This document shows, one piece after another, positions 9,406 through 19,130 of a stretch of 64,000 nucleotides of DNA; positions within the stretch are counted from its first letter, which is position 1, and every line of letters starts with the position of its first letter. A model generated the notes under the pieces. That model was given only the letters and a program-made list of their open reading frames with translations. It was not told the origin of the DNA and ran no database searches. The stretch is taken from assembly GCA_025667525.1 (NCBI GenBank), contig CM046876.1:478164557-478228556 (forward strand), read 5' to 3'. The stretch is from Glebionis coronaria. Taxonomy: Eukaryota > Streptophyta > Magnoliopsida > Asterales > Asteraceae. The position numbers were made by a program, and so were the translations under genes.

Positions 9406-12400
9406 TCTGGTTTGTTATATCTATGCAGGCATACCTAAAGAAATCTGTTTGGTATTTGGATAGCGGGTGCTCCAGACACATGACAGGAATTAAACAATAT
9501 CTGCATAGATATAAGAAGGAGCCTGGTCCAAAAGTAGTCTTTAGGGATGACTCCTCAGGGGCCACTGAAGGATATGGCTCAGTGGATTGCAATGGATTAA
9601 CCTTCACAAGGGTCGCTTATGTAAATGGTTTGAAGCACAACCTAATCAGCATTAGTCAACTCTGCGATGCTGGGTTCAAGGTTCTGTTCTCTAAGACCCA
9701 AGGAACTATCTTCAATCAGAACGATGATGTCGTTCTAATTGCACCCAGAAGAAGGGATGTTTATGTCATTGACATGACATCATCCCCTGAAGGAGAGAAC
9801 ACCTGTCTCTTTGCCAAAGCATCTGATAGCGAAAACTGGCTCTGGCATAAGAGACTCTCCCATCTCAACTTCAAAAACATCAACAAACTGGCAAAGAATG
9901 ACTTGGTAGCTGGACTTCCCTCTCCGACCTTCAGCAAGGACAGACCCAGCTTAGCCTGCGAGAAAGGGAAGCATCACAGGGCTTCATTCAAAACAAAACA
10001 ATCATTCTCCATTAACAAGTGCCTTCATCTTCTTCACATGGACTTGTTTGGACCAGTTAAACCTCAATCCCTCAATCACAACAAATATACCTTGGTCATT
10101 GTAGATGAATTCTCCAGATACACATGGGTATTCTTTCTTAAGAGAAAGAGTGATGCTGCTGAAAGAATCATGTCCTTCATCAGAGAAATAGAAAACCTCA
10201 ATGACTGCAGGGTAAAGGCTATCAGAAGCGACAATGGCACAGAATTCAAAAACCATGCCATGGAAGCCTTTTGTGATGAAAAGGGTATATCATAGAACTT
10301 CTCAAACCCAGGAACCCCTGAACAAAACGGTGTCGCTGAAAGAAGAAACAGAACACTCATTGAAGCTGCCAGAACGATGCTCAGCGAATCTAGACTTCCT
10401 AAACAATTCTGGGGTGAGGCTGTGTACACAGCTTGCTACACACAAAACAGATCCATTATTGTTAAGAGACATGGCAAGACCGCTTATGAAGTGTATAGGA
10501 AGAGAGCCCCTGATGTAAGCTACTTCCATGTCTTTGGTTGCCCTGTTTTCATTCACAATTACAAAGATCACCTGGGTAAATTTGATGAAAAATCAGATGA
10601 TGGATTCTTCCTTGGATACTCTCCCACCTCCAGATCTTTCAGAGTATTCAATATTCGCAGGCAAGAACTAGAAGAGTCCATTCATGTCACCTTTAATGAA
10701 GCTGACGCTGTCATAACACACACCAACTCAGAGGATTGTGACATTGACTTCAACGAAGTTAAATCTTATCCCAAAGATGATTTCTCAAATCCCAAGGAAT
10801 CATCTCAAAGTCGTCACAAGGATCTCCAATATGTTCAAGCTTTTGATCCTCACTACATCTCTGACATCACTCCAGAGACTGTTGGTGTTGAATCTCTTAC
10901 TCAAATCTCTGAAGAAAATGCTGATCCTGTCACTTTAGATATTCAATCAGATGAAGAGATCATGGACGAAGAGATTACATGTGATGAACCTCCATCACTC
11001 CCTGAACTTGAAGTGACTCCTGATCCCACAGAGACTCCTGCTCCACAATCCAAATGGAGTAGGAACCAAGATATTCTTCTAGTTAATATTCTTGGAGAAC
11101 CCTCTGAGGGAGTCACCACCAGAGGAAAATTAAAAACTCTGGAAACCGCCTCTGCAAATGAATGCCTGTTTGCAAATTTCTCTCTGAGGATGAACCTAAG
11201 AACGTGGCTGCTGCTCTGCTTGATGAAGGCTGGGTTGTTGCCATGCAAGATGAACTCAATCAGATCAAGAGAAACAAGGTGTGGACTCTGGTTAAAGCTC
11301 CAGCTGATAAGCAAGTGGTTGGAACAAAATGGGTCTACAGAAATAAAAGGGATGAAGCTGGTATGATTGTAAAAAACAAGGCTAGGCTCGTGGTGCTGGG
11401 ATATAACCAATCTGAAGGAATTGATTATGATGAAACCTTCGCACCAGTGGCCAGATTGGAAGCCATCAGAATCTTCCTAGCCTTTGCAGCTTATATGGGT
11501 TTCATGGTTTATCAGATGGATGTGAAGAGTGCCTTTCTTAATGGGAAACTTGCAGAGGAAGTATATGTCAGTCAACCCCCAGGGTTTGAAAACAGTGACT
11601 ACCCAAATCATGTCTGCAGACTTCACAAAGCACTCTATTGGCTGAAACAAGCGCCCAGAGCCTGGTATGAAACTCTCTCAAAATTCCTTCTTGAAAATAA
11701 ATTTGTCAGAGGTACCATTGACCAAACCTTGTTCACTTATAGGTCCAAGGGTGACGTCATTTTAGTACAGATTTATGTGGATGACATAATTTTTGGTTCA
11801 ACCAATGTTATCTTGAGCAAACAATTTGCCAAACTAATGACCAAAAAGTATGAAATGAGCATGATGGGGGAACTAACCTTTTTCTTGGGTTTTCAAATCA
11901 AACAAAATTCCAAAGGAATTTCTATTTGTCAAGAAAAATATGTTAGAGATTTGCTCAAGAAGTATGATATGTCTGATTGTGCATCAGTGAAATGCCCCAT
12001 GCTTCCTCCCAACAACTTGGGAGCTGATGACTCAGGGGTCTCTGTTAATGAGACCTTATATAGAGGCATGATTGGGTCACTGATGTATCTCACAGCAAGT
12101 AGACCAGACATACAATTCTCCACCTGTCTCTGTGCTAGGTACCAAGCTAACCCCAAGGAATCCCACCTTGTAGCTGTCAAAAGAATTTTCAGGTACTTAA
12201 AAGGATCTCCCTCATTGGGTCTCTGGTACCCTAATGGTTCAGGCTTCGACCTTAAAGCCTACTCCGACTCAGATTACGCAGGGTGCTGCCTTGACAGAAA
12301 GAGCACCTCTGGTAGCTGTCAAATCCTTGGAGGAAAGTTGGTATGCTGGAGTGCAAAGAAGCAAAACTCTGTGGCTATGTCATCAGCTGAGGCTGAATAT

Positions 12401-12721
12401 GTTGCGGCCGCTGGTTGCTGTGCTCAAGTTCTCTGGATGAAAAGTCAGCTGGCTGACTATGGAATTAATTATGAGCAAGTTCCCATATTCTGTGACAACA
12501 CCAGTGCCATAGCCATCTCCAATAATCCAGTACTTCATTCCAGAACCAAGCATATTGACATCAGGTATCACTTTATCAGAGACCATATTCTAAAAGGTGA
12601 TATTGAGCTACATTTCATACCCACTGAGTACCAGCTCGCTGACATTTTCACTAAGCCGCTGGCTGAGCCAAGTTTTACTAGGCTTGTCGCTGAGCTGGGA
12701 ATGCTCAATATTGGCAAATAA
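9399..12721 (+). pseudogene. pol: Sirevirus Pol (protease, integrase, RT, RNase H), disrupted
   Basis: The order protease-integrase-RT-RNase H is that of Ty1/copia. Seen in order: protease WYLDSGCSRHMTG (about 9450), the pre-integrase HKRLSH, integrase LHMDLFGP, SDNGTEF and PEQNGVAERRNRT, RT with YVDD at 11774-11785, RNase H SDSDYAG and SSAEAEYVA, ending at TAA 12719-12721. Damage: an in-frame TAG at 10293-10295 inside the integrase core, and a one-base deletion near 11178 that shifts the frame at the start of RT. The first Cys of the integrase zinc-finger CxxC also appears replaced by Ser (SLACEKGK, about 9950). The frame opens at 9399, overlapping the end of gag; the first ATG is at 9423, and how Pol is expressed is unclear. 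The element cannot make its own full Pol. Confidence 0.93.
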
Positions 12722-13062
12722 ATCTGATGATGACCGCTGTCTCTGGGCATTTAAGGGAATTGAATGTAACGAGGTAGTTACATTTCTATGGGAATGTGTA
12801 TATTCTGATATTAAATTCAAATGATTGTCTCTTAATGCTACCAACTTTCCCGCTTTCCAAGGGGACAAGTATCCCATGAAAGGTCAAGGGGACCCACGTT
12901 TTTCTGAAAAGCTTAACTTTTGCATTTAATGCTCAAATTTTGGAAAACAGCTCAACCTTTCAAAACCCTTGACCCATAATCAGTTTGTCATTTTAAAAAA
13001 TTTTCAACACACACACTCCTTTCATCTTCTTTAATCCTCTCACCCCCTTCAATCTCTCAACA
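12722..13062 (+). other. Spacer between Sirevirus pol and the 3' gene
   Basis: About 340 bases without a convincing reading frame. The last part is rich in CT and AC (around 13005-13060), like a plant 5' untranslated leader, just before the ATG of the next gene. Confidence 0.5.
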
Positions 13063-14201
13063 ATGGCGTCTACTTCACCAAACCAAACCTTCGTCGTACA
13101 AGCCGCCACAAACGTTGATTTCGAGATCTCTGATGGAAAGATTGCACTCAACAACTGTGTAGCCCTTCTTGAACACAACAATTCCCTCTATCATCCACTT
13201 TTCAACTTCCTCAAGAACTCCACCATCCACGAAGCTATCACCAAGGAATGAGTTCTGGTATAGTGCTGAAGTTGACCAAACCTCTTCACACATTACATTC
13301 AACCTTTCCACCCATCCTCAACCTCTCACCTTTGATTTCCCAACCTTTGCTAAAGCCATTGGACTTCCTTACAACAATAACATGTCAGATTTGCCCAACA
13401 GTGCCACTGTGAGAAAAGCTCTGGCCACCCTTCAACCTCATGATGATCATGAACAACCTTTCACTGCTGCTGGCTTCCAAAGCAAATCTCATCAAGGTGA
13501 ATTACTTCTCTCCCACATGGAGAACGCTGATGCTGTACATCGTAAAGTGTCTGGGAGGAAACACTGGATCACATGACCAACTCAATGGCTCCCAGCTAGC
13601 CATTGCATACAGCTTAATCTGGGGTTTGGATATTGGAATCGCTCACATACTGTACACCGATCTCATCGCCAAGTTGGAAAACAAAGGAAAGAAGACTCGT
13701 GGGGCCACCATCTGCTACACCATATATCTCTCTCTTGTCTTAGAAGATATTCTTGGTGAATCCTACACCAATGATGCCTTACACTCCTTTCCCTCTCATC
13801 ACATCACCGCAGCTTCTCTAAAGACTCCCATAGAAAATGAAGTTCCCCTTACCAGGCATATGATGAGAGTTGCTGGACTACTTGCTGAGGATGATGAGCC
13901 CTTGATCCCTCAACTTGAGGTGAATGCTGAAAGCACGATTGATAAGTCTCTGTCCAAGACCTCTGTGCAATCTACTTCTCAGCCCAAGGTGCTTAAGGAA
14001 AAGAAGAAGAAGAGGAAAGACATCCCCCTTTCCTCTGAAACCCCTTCTGTTAATCCTTCAAAGAAGACAAAGACAAAGAAGAACCCATCCCCTTCTCTGG
14101 TGGATGTGGTAGAAGAGCCCATTGCTGACAAACAACCAGTGTCTAGTGTCTCCATGTCAGCGAAGACGACTAAGATCCCTCTCCACGCTGATATCACTCA
14201 G
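13063..14201 (+). pseudogene. Sirevirus env-position gene, putative exon 1 (two frameshifts)
   Basis: Lies after pol where Sireviruses carry an env-like ORF. Coding runs from ATG 13063 in one frame, moves to a second near 13250 and to a third near 13530-13560, each consistent with one extra base; without the shifts it would be about 379 codons. Visible parts are an ALLEHN segment, EFWYSAEV, a hydrophobic stretch around 13600-13660 (LAIAYSLIWGLDIGIAHIL), and a basic K-rich tail at 13985-14090 like a nuclear localisation signal. I see no clear signal peptide, so an envelope function is not supported. The frame ends ACTCAG at a GT donor (14202); reading on gives TGA at 14211-14213. Confidence 0.75.
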
Positions 14202-15150
14202 GTATTAGTCTGACCTTTATTTTTCCTCTCAGAGGTCCACATACATTCACTCTCATTATCTGTAGGAGAGAGTGATGTATTTTAGAGTTTGCCTCAACTC
14301 TTAGCGTGTCTGTGTCAGCACCTAGATCTTTTAGGACTCTCTATACACTCTGTCTTCACTAGGAAATGATTCACTTGTGCTCCTAACGCACCCCGATGAT
14401 CCTTCCACCTCTGGACTGTGCTCTTGGCAAACAACAACCTGAGCACATATAAGTCCCGACCCAGAGTCTCTGCACTTCTCACTGACTCTAGGTCCCCATC
14501 ATTAATAAAAGAGTCCCAAAGAATTTATTCTTTTGGAAAGACTGAATCATCACCCTCAGTCTTTCTAGGGGCAGCGATAAAAGGCGACCATCACCCTCAT
14601 ATTAATTCATAATCAAAAGAGTCCCAGGGGGTAATCCCTCAGGGGGAGCTGGATAATCACACCTAGCTATCCCAGGGGCAGAGAAAGGCGACCATTCCCA
14701 TATCATTTTTCACAATAAAAGAGTCCCAAGGAGAAATCTTTCAGGGGGAGCTGGATAATCACACCCAGCTATCCTAGGGGCAGCGAACGGCGACCATTCA
14801 CCTCATAACTTTCACATAAAAAGAGTCCCAAGGAGTAATCCTTACGGGGGAGCTGGATAATCACACCCAGCTATCCTAGGGGCAGCGAATGGCGATCCTT
14901 CAACATATCTGTTTCACATTAAAAGAGTCCCAAGGAGAAATCCTTAGGGGGGGCTGGATAATCACACCCAGCTTTCCTAGGGGCAGCGAATGGTGATCCT
15001 CCAACACATCTATCTCACATTAAAAGAGTCCCAAGGAGAAATCCTTAGGGGGGGCTGGATAATCACACCCAGCTTTCCTAGGGGCAGCGACTGGCGATCT
15101 ATAACTACATTATTATTTCACAACTGGTCAACTAATAACTCTTATCACAG
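14202..15150 (+). other. Putative 949-bp intron in the Sirevirus 3' gene
   Basis: The donor is CAG followed by GTATTAG. The acceptor is CTTATCACAG at 15141-15150, with branch-like ACTAATAAC at 15131-15139. Both exon edges fall between codons (phase 0), and joining them leaves the downstream frame open to 17091. The interval has no long frame and contains six tandem repeats. Splicing is inferred from sites and frame only. Confidence 0.6.
14507..15122 (+). repeat. Six ~102-bp tandem repeats in the Sirevirus 3' region
   Basis: Units start with AAAAGAGTCCCA at 14507, 14615, 14717, 14819, 14921 and 15022 (periods 108, 102, 102, 102 and 101). Units 2-6 carry a purine run like AGGGGGAG, then GGATAATCACA between AGCTGG-type and CCAGCT-type arms, then CTAGGGGCAGCGA. 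Unit 1 is the most divergent; units 5 and 6 are the most alike. The purine run resembles the true polypurine tract at 17254-17267. Confidence 0.93.
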
Positions 15151-17091
15151 GCTCACAATCTTCATCAGGAGCAACTTAACAATGATGATTACTCGATTGC
15201 TGATGATGAAACCGCTGAAGTTGCCACCATTGATCTTGATGCCCTCTCAGACATTGAATCACTACCTGATGATGAAGTCTTTGTTGTAGAGGAAGGCACC
15301 TTCACCTCTGACTTTGAGGAAATGAGCACTGATGATTACAATCTATCTTCCATTGAGCTGAAGAATGCCTCTGTTCCATCACTACCAAATGTTCAGGAAT
15401 TAGCTGCCAGAAGGCTATGGGAACAGAGATCTTGCTCACCTACACCCATTCCATTCCCTACCTTGCCAAACGTTTTGGAACTAGGGGCCAAGCAACACTT
15501 GGAGTATTTACAATCCCGCAAGTCAGCACAAGTTCCCAGAATGAAAAATGTACAGGAATTGGCTGCTAAGGCCTTATGGCAAAAGAGAGGGGATATCAGC
15601 ACCACAAAGCCCAAAACCACCAATGATGATCTCCTCTCTGAAATCCAAACCCTCACTCATGCTTCTGAGGAGCTCACCACCAATCTAGAGACTTTACTAA
15701 CTTCATCGGTGGAATCCTCTATGACAGCTATGCTTCCACAACTACTGAACGATGCTCTGAAGGCACACCTCCCTACTCTACTCAACCAGAGTCTTCAGCA
15801 GTATATACCCTCTGTTCTCACCTCAGCGGTGCAGGCAAATGTTGCAGCTATAGCTCAGGCTGCTGAACCCTCAAGACGTCTTCTTAAGGAACTTCTCCAA
15901 GGTGAACTTAAGGAAATTTGCATATTTGTTCACAATGAGTTCCTTCGTTTCAATAAGGCAGGTTCAGGCACAGCACCTGCTGGGGCTATGCCTGAGGGGG
16001 AGAATTCTGCCTCCTCCTCTGAAGAAGATGAATCCACAGCTGAAATTCCAACACCCAAACCACTGAGATCTTTCAAATCCGCTGCTGAAACTGCGAAAGA
16101 TAAGGGAAAAGGAATTGCTGTTGAGCAACCAGAGATAAACTTACACTCCCTTCAAGCTGAAGGTGGATCCACAGCAAGACCCTCCAAAAACTCTGAACTC
16201 AACAAATTTAAGAGCGCTGATGAACCACCACTCACCCCAGAGCAAGCAAGAGCCCAGATCATTGAACATCAAAGACTGGCAAATATCAGGGCCGCTGAAC
16301 TGAGAAGCAAAGAAGCCTTGGACAAGCTCTCTCCCACTGCTAAGAAAGCTCAGCTTGTCAAGCTCAAGGAACTGGAGGACAAGAGGAACAACCTCTTAAA
16401 GGAATATCAAAGACTTGTCAACCAGAGAGCTGAACCCGGTCGTATCACCAAGTATACATGTTTCACTGACAAAGACAAAAAGGTGGTAATGACTATTTAC
16501 AGGGAAAATGACATACAGAACTACAAAGTCTCCAGTGACTTTAAACTCAGAGATCTGAGCCTCTCTGAGTGGTTGGAGTTGCTGGCTCTTGCCCAAAAGA
16601 AGACTGGGCCTGGTGCTGCCCAAATGATGAAAAACATACAAGCTAAACTTAATTGGGTAAGAGACACAGCAAATAAACTGAAGGCACCCCTGCCTCCTCA
16701 GCTTTCTTCTCAACCACCTCCTCAGCTACAAAGAAAAAGGAAAACCCCAATGGGGCCTCTGATAGAAAGGCTGGTCAATGAAGATGTAGTAGTCGATGGG
16801 ATGCAAAGGAACTTGGTCCTTCCCAAAGAAATCACCAAACCCATAGAAGGCCAAGTATACACAGAACCTGAGGCAGGTATGGTCTTCATAAATGGCAACT
16901 GTGATTATGCTTTTCAGCGGTTGAATGAGCTACCTCTGGCTTCAACCATTCAGCTAATCAGACTCAAGCAGGGCATCCTAAGGAATTGCAAAGAAGCTGA
17001 TGAGTTCGATTTTGAAATTGAACTTGTCATTAACTCTAGGAGTGACAAAGTCGAAGCCCAGAGAATCTATGATCAAGGCCTTGATCGCTGA
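15151..17091 (+). CDS. Sirevirus env-position gene, putative exon 2 (646 codons)
   Basis: Open from the acceptor at 15150 to TGA at 17089-17091; the first ATG in frame is 15322. The start is strongly acidic (D/E-rich, 15180-15340). It then has three related segments, LPNVQELAARRLWEQ, LPNVLELGAKQHLEY and MKNVQELAAKALWQK (residues 21-35, 48-62 and 74-88 from Met 15322), spaced 26-27 residues apart. The middle is low-complexity with a charged, probably helical region (about 16240-16440); the C-terminal third looks globular. I see no transmembrane helix. No known domain is recognised. This exon has no internal stop, unlike exon 1 and pol. It could be a separate protein translated from 15322 instead. 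Confidence 0.7.
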   Translation, partial: AHNLHQEQLNNDDYSIADDETAEVATIDLDALSDIESLPDDEVFVVEEGTFTSDFEEMSTDDYNLSSIELKNASVPSLPNVQELAARRLWEQRSCSPTPIPFPTLPNVLELGAKQHLEYLQSRKSAQVPRMKNVQELAAKALWQKRGDISTTKPKTTNDDLLSEIQTLTHASEELTTNLETLLTSSVESSMTAMLPQLLNDALKAHLPTLLNQSLQQYIPSVLTSAVQANVAAIAQAAEPSRRLLKELLQGELKEICIFVHNEFLRFNKAGSGTAPAGAMPEGENSASSSEEDESTAEIPTPKPLRSFKSAAETAKDKGKGIAVEQPEINLHSLQAEGGSTARPSKNSELNKFKSADEPPLTPEQARAQIIEHQRLANIRAAELRSKEALDKLSPTAKKAQLVKLKELEDKRNNLLKEYQRLVNQRAEPGRITKYTCFTDKDKKVVMTIYRENDIQNYKVSSDFKLRDLSLSEWLELLALAQKKTGPGAAQMMKNIQAKLNWVRDTANKLKAPLPPQLSSQPPPQLQRKRKTPMGPLIERLVNEDVVVDGMQRNLVLPKEITKPIEGQVYTEPEAGMVFINGNCDYAFQRLNELPLASTIQLIRLKQGILRNCKEADEFDFEIELVINSRSDKVEAQRIYDQGLDR

Positions 17092-17253
17092 AGAACCTAT
17101 TTATTTTTGTTTATGTTTTCACCCTAGGGTGCTATTGTAATAGACTAGGTTCATTCTGTTTAATAAAACTTTGAGGTATGTTTGTTAAATTATGTGTAAG
17201 AAGAAGCTGTGTACTCACTTACAATAATTTTAGACTTAGTATAATTTATAAAC

Positions 17254-17267
17254 AAATAGGGGGAGAT
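17254..17267 (+). promoter_or_regulatory. Sirevirus polypurine tract
   Basis: AAATAGGGGGAGAT, directly before TGTTGGG of the 3' LTR; it would prime plus-strand synthesis. The preceding 17092-17253 is 3' untranslated sequence with no frame. Confidence 0.85.
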
Positions 17268-18128
17268 TGTTGGGCCAATGAAAGTTTTAACTATGGCCCT
17301 GTCTAGATTTGTTTAAATTAGACTAAGTGTTGAAGGTCGCTGAGAGGACCAGCGACAGAGACGAGACCAGTAGAAGGCAAAGCCTCAGCTGGCACACCAG
17401 GATCATTCAAGTCAAAGACAACGTCAGAGAAGTCGAAGACAATCTGAAGTCAGACTCACCAGCGATTATGGATAGCTGGGATGTGAAAGGAATGCACTGG
17501 TGTTCAAGGATCTCTGAGTTGACAACACTCAGAGATCACTTAAGAACCCTAGAGACTTGGATTAAGCAAAGCTTATCCAACCCTTTATAGTTTAGGCGGG
17601 AGAATCTTACAAGTGTTTTGAGCGGGACAAAACAAGAGATTCAAGTCAATGCCTAGTACGACCTAGTGGGACAAAGGTGAACAGTTGGCAGAACTGTTCA
17701 CCTAAAGTAGTTAAAGGCATGTCTCGATTTGGACATGCATTTAATACGTTGTACTCTTCCATTCAGAAGATGACACGTATCAACTACCCCCACTAAGGAT
17801 ACAACCTCGTACCACTATAAATAGGGGATGAGAAAGAAGTTAAGATTCAACCCTTGTGCTTGGAATCTTTATCTAAGTTCTTTCTCCCACTAGAACCACT
17901 GAGGCCTCAGCTGTCCATCAGCGACTCGTTGGTTCTCTTGTAAACTTAAGTCTCGAATCAAGTTTACTTGTTCTAGGGTTCATTTCTTGTTGTTATTCAA
18001 CAGGTGTATTCATAACACTTTGTAATACTTTGTTGATAATAGTTAATAAAGGATTACTCGTTTGAAAAGTATATCTATTGTGTGTTATTGTTTTCGTGTC
18101 TTAGTTTCAACAATAGTTGTATTTTGGG
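17268..18128 (+). repeat. Sirevirus 3' LTR
   Basis: 861 bp, matching 5809-6670 with five substitutions and one single-base deletion by eye. TATA box at 17816-17823, inverted repeat at 17675-17703. The final GGG (18126-18128) is shared with the duplicated flank. Confidence 0.93.
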
Positions 18129-18973
18129 TGATGTTCCTGTTGAGTCGAGTAGTGCTCGATCTATTCATGATGGTATTCCTAAGGTTTATTGTCCAGGTCC
18201 TAGGTCTTATGATGATATTTTCTGGTTTCTTAAGAAGTTTGATAGGTCTTTGTTTGAAATGTATTTGGTTGAGACTCGTGTGATTAGGAGGTTTGAGCAG
18301 AATGAGAAAAAGTTTGACAGGTTTGTTGGTAGTGTGAGGAGATCAGAGTTTGTTAGGGCAAGGGAAATGGATGAAGTTGTTAGATTAAGATCTATTGTGT
18401 TAAATTTGAGTGGGAAAGTTGAAAGGTTACGTAGGGAGCAAGAAAGGAATGCAAGGTTGAGTGCGTGGGGTTTGCCGATGAGATCTTTTCCTAGTCAAGG
18501 TGTTGTGATTCGTGATGTGCCGAATCAGGTTGAAGCTCGAGTGTTGGTGAAGCCAAGTGAAGGAAGTATTCGTAAGGGGAAGGAAAAAGTGGAGGAAGAA
18601 TCTGAAGATGATGATAGCAGGAGTGATGATGAGCCGATGTACAAGAAGCTGCGGGGATCTAATGTTTAGTTCTTTATGTTGTTTTTATTTAGCCTTGTTG
18701 TAATAGAACTTATGTAGACTCGTACTGTAGTTTGTGATGAAACTTAATAACTTTAAGTTTGTTGTGATGAAGGATTGTAGTGACATTACTTGTCACAATT
18801 TTGTGGAGATTTTCCAAAGCAATCCAAATTACCTTCATGACTTATGATTTGTCTTATTAGTTCTTGTGTGAATTGGTTAATGATTCACTGTGAATTGTGT
18901 TGTTGGTGCATGTAGTGTCCATGTTACATCTTGATAGAAAAATCCTTCTTCTTATCTTGATATGAATACTTAC
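18126..18973 (+). repeat. 848-bp direct duplication flanking the Sirevirus, right copy
   Basis: Identical by eye to 4961-5808. It continues at 18974 into the Tekay-1 sequence leading to gag, so the pre-insertion order was extra ORF, spacer, gag. Confidence 0.93.
18129..18669 (+). pseudogene. Extra ORF of Tekay-1, second copy (5'-truncated)
   Basis: Carries the C-terminal part of the extra ORF (coiled-coil-like middle, basic then acidic tail) in the same sequence as 4964-5504. It lacks its own start; the frame reads upstream into the Sirevirus LTR to an ATG at 18082, which would give a chance fusion. Truncated by the duplication, not by mutation. Confidence 0.75.
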
Positions 18974-18980
18974 TTGTTCT

Positions 18981-19112
18981 TTTTCTGTTATGGTTATACA
19001 GGAAGGAGTTGGGAGGCATTTTTCTGACTTTACTAAATTATTGTTTTTTTCTGTTATGGTTATACAGGAAGGAGTTGGGAGGCATTTTTCTGACTTTACT
19101 AAATTATTGTTT
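18981..19112 (+). repeat. 66-bp tandem duplication before Tekay-1 gag
   Basis: Two identical units, 18981-19046 and 19047-19112. Each contains GGTTATACAG, a good 3' splice-site match, so the candidate acceptor before gag is doubled. Confidence 0.92.
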
Positions 19113-19130
19113 GGTTAGTTTCCTGTAAAC

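Larger units (their letters stand above)
5809..18128 (+). mobile_element. Sirevirus (Ty1/copia) inserted in Tekay-1
   Basis: Complete plus-strand element: LTRs 5809-6670 and 17268-18128, primer site 6680-6691, gag 6751-9405, pol 9399-12721, an env-position gene 13063-17091 and a polypurine tract at 17254-17267. A large Gag with extra zinc knuckles and a long 3' ORF after pol are hallmarks of the Sirevirus lineage. Comparing the LTRs by eye I find five substitutions and one single-base indel, so insertion was fairly recent. Pol is nevertheless broken. No 5-bp target duplication is present; an 848-bp duplication flanks the element instead. Confidence 0.93.

Noticed and set aside
14507..15122. 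CRISPR-like array
   Set aside because: Units are contiguous ~102-bp tandem copies without unique spacers, in a plant retrotransposon.
13063..17091. True envelope glycoprotein
   Set aside because: No signal peptide or convincing transmembrane anchor is visible. The env label rests only on position, so I call it an env-position gene.
5804..18133. Normal 5-bp target duplication for the Sirevirus
   Set aside because: The five bases before the left LTR (CTTAC) do not recur after the right LTR under any LTR end between 18125 and 18128.
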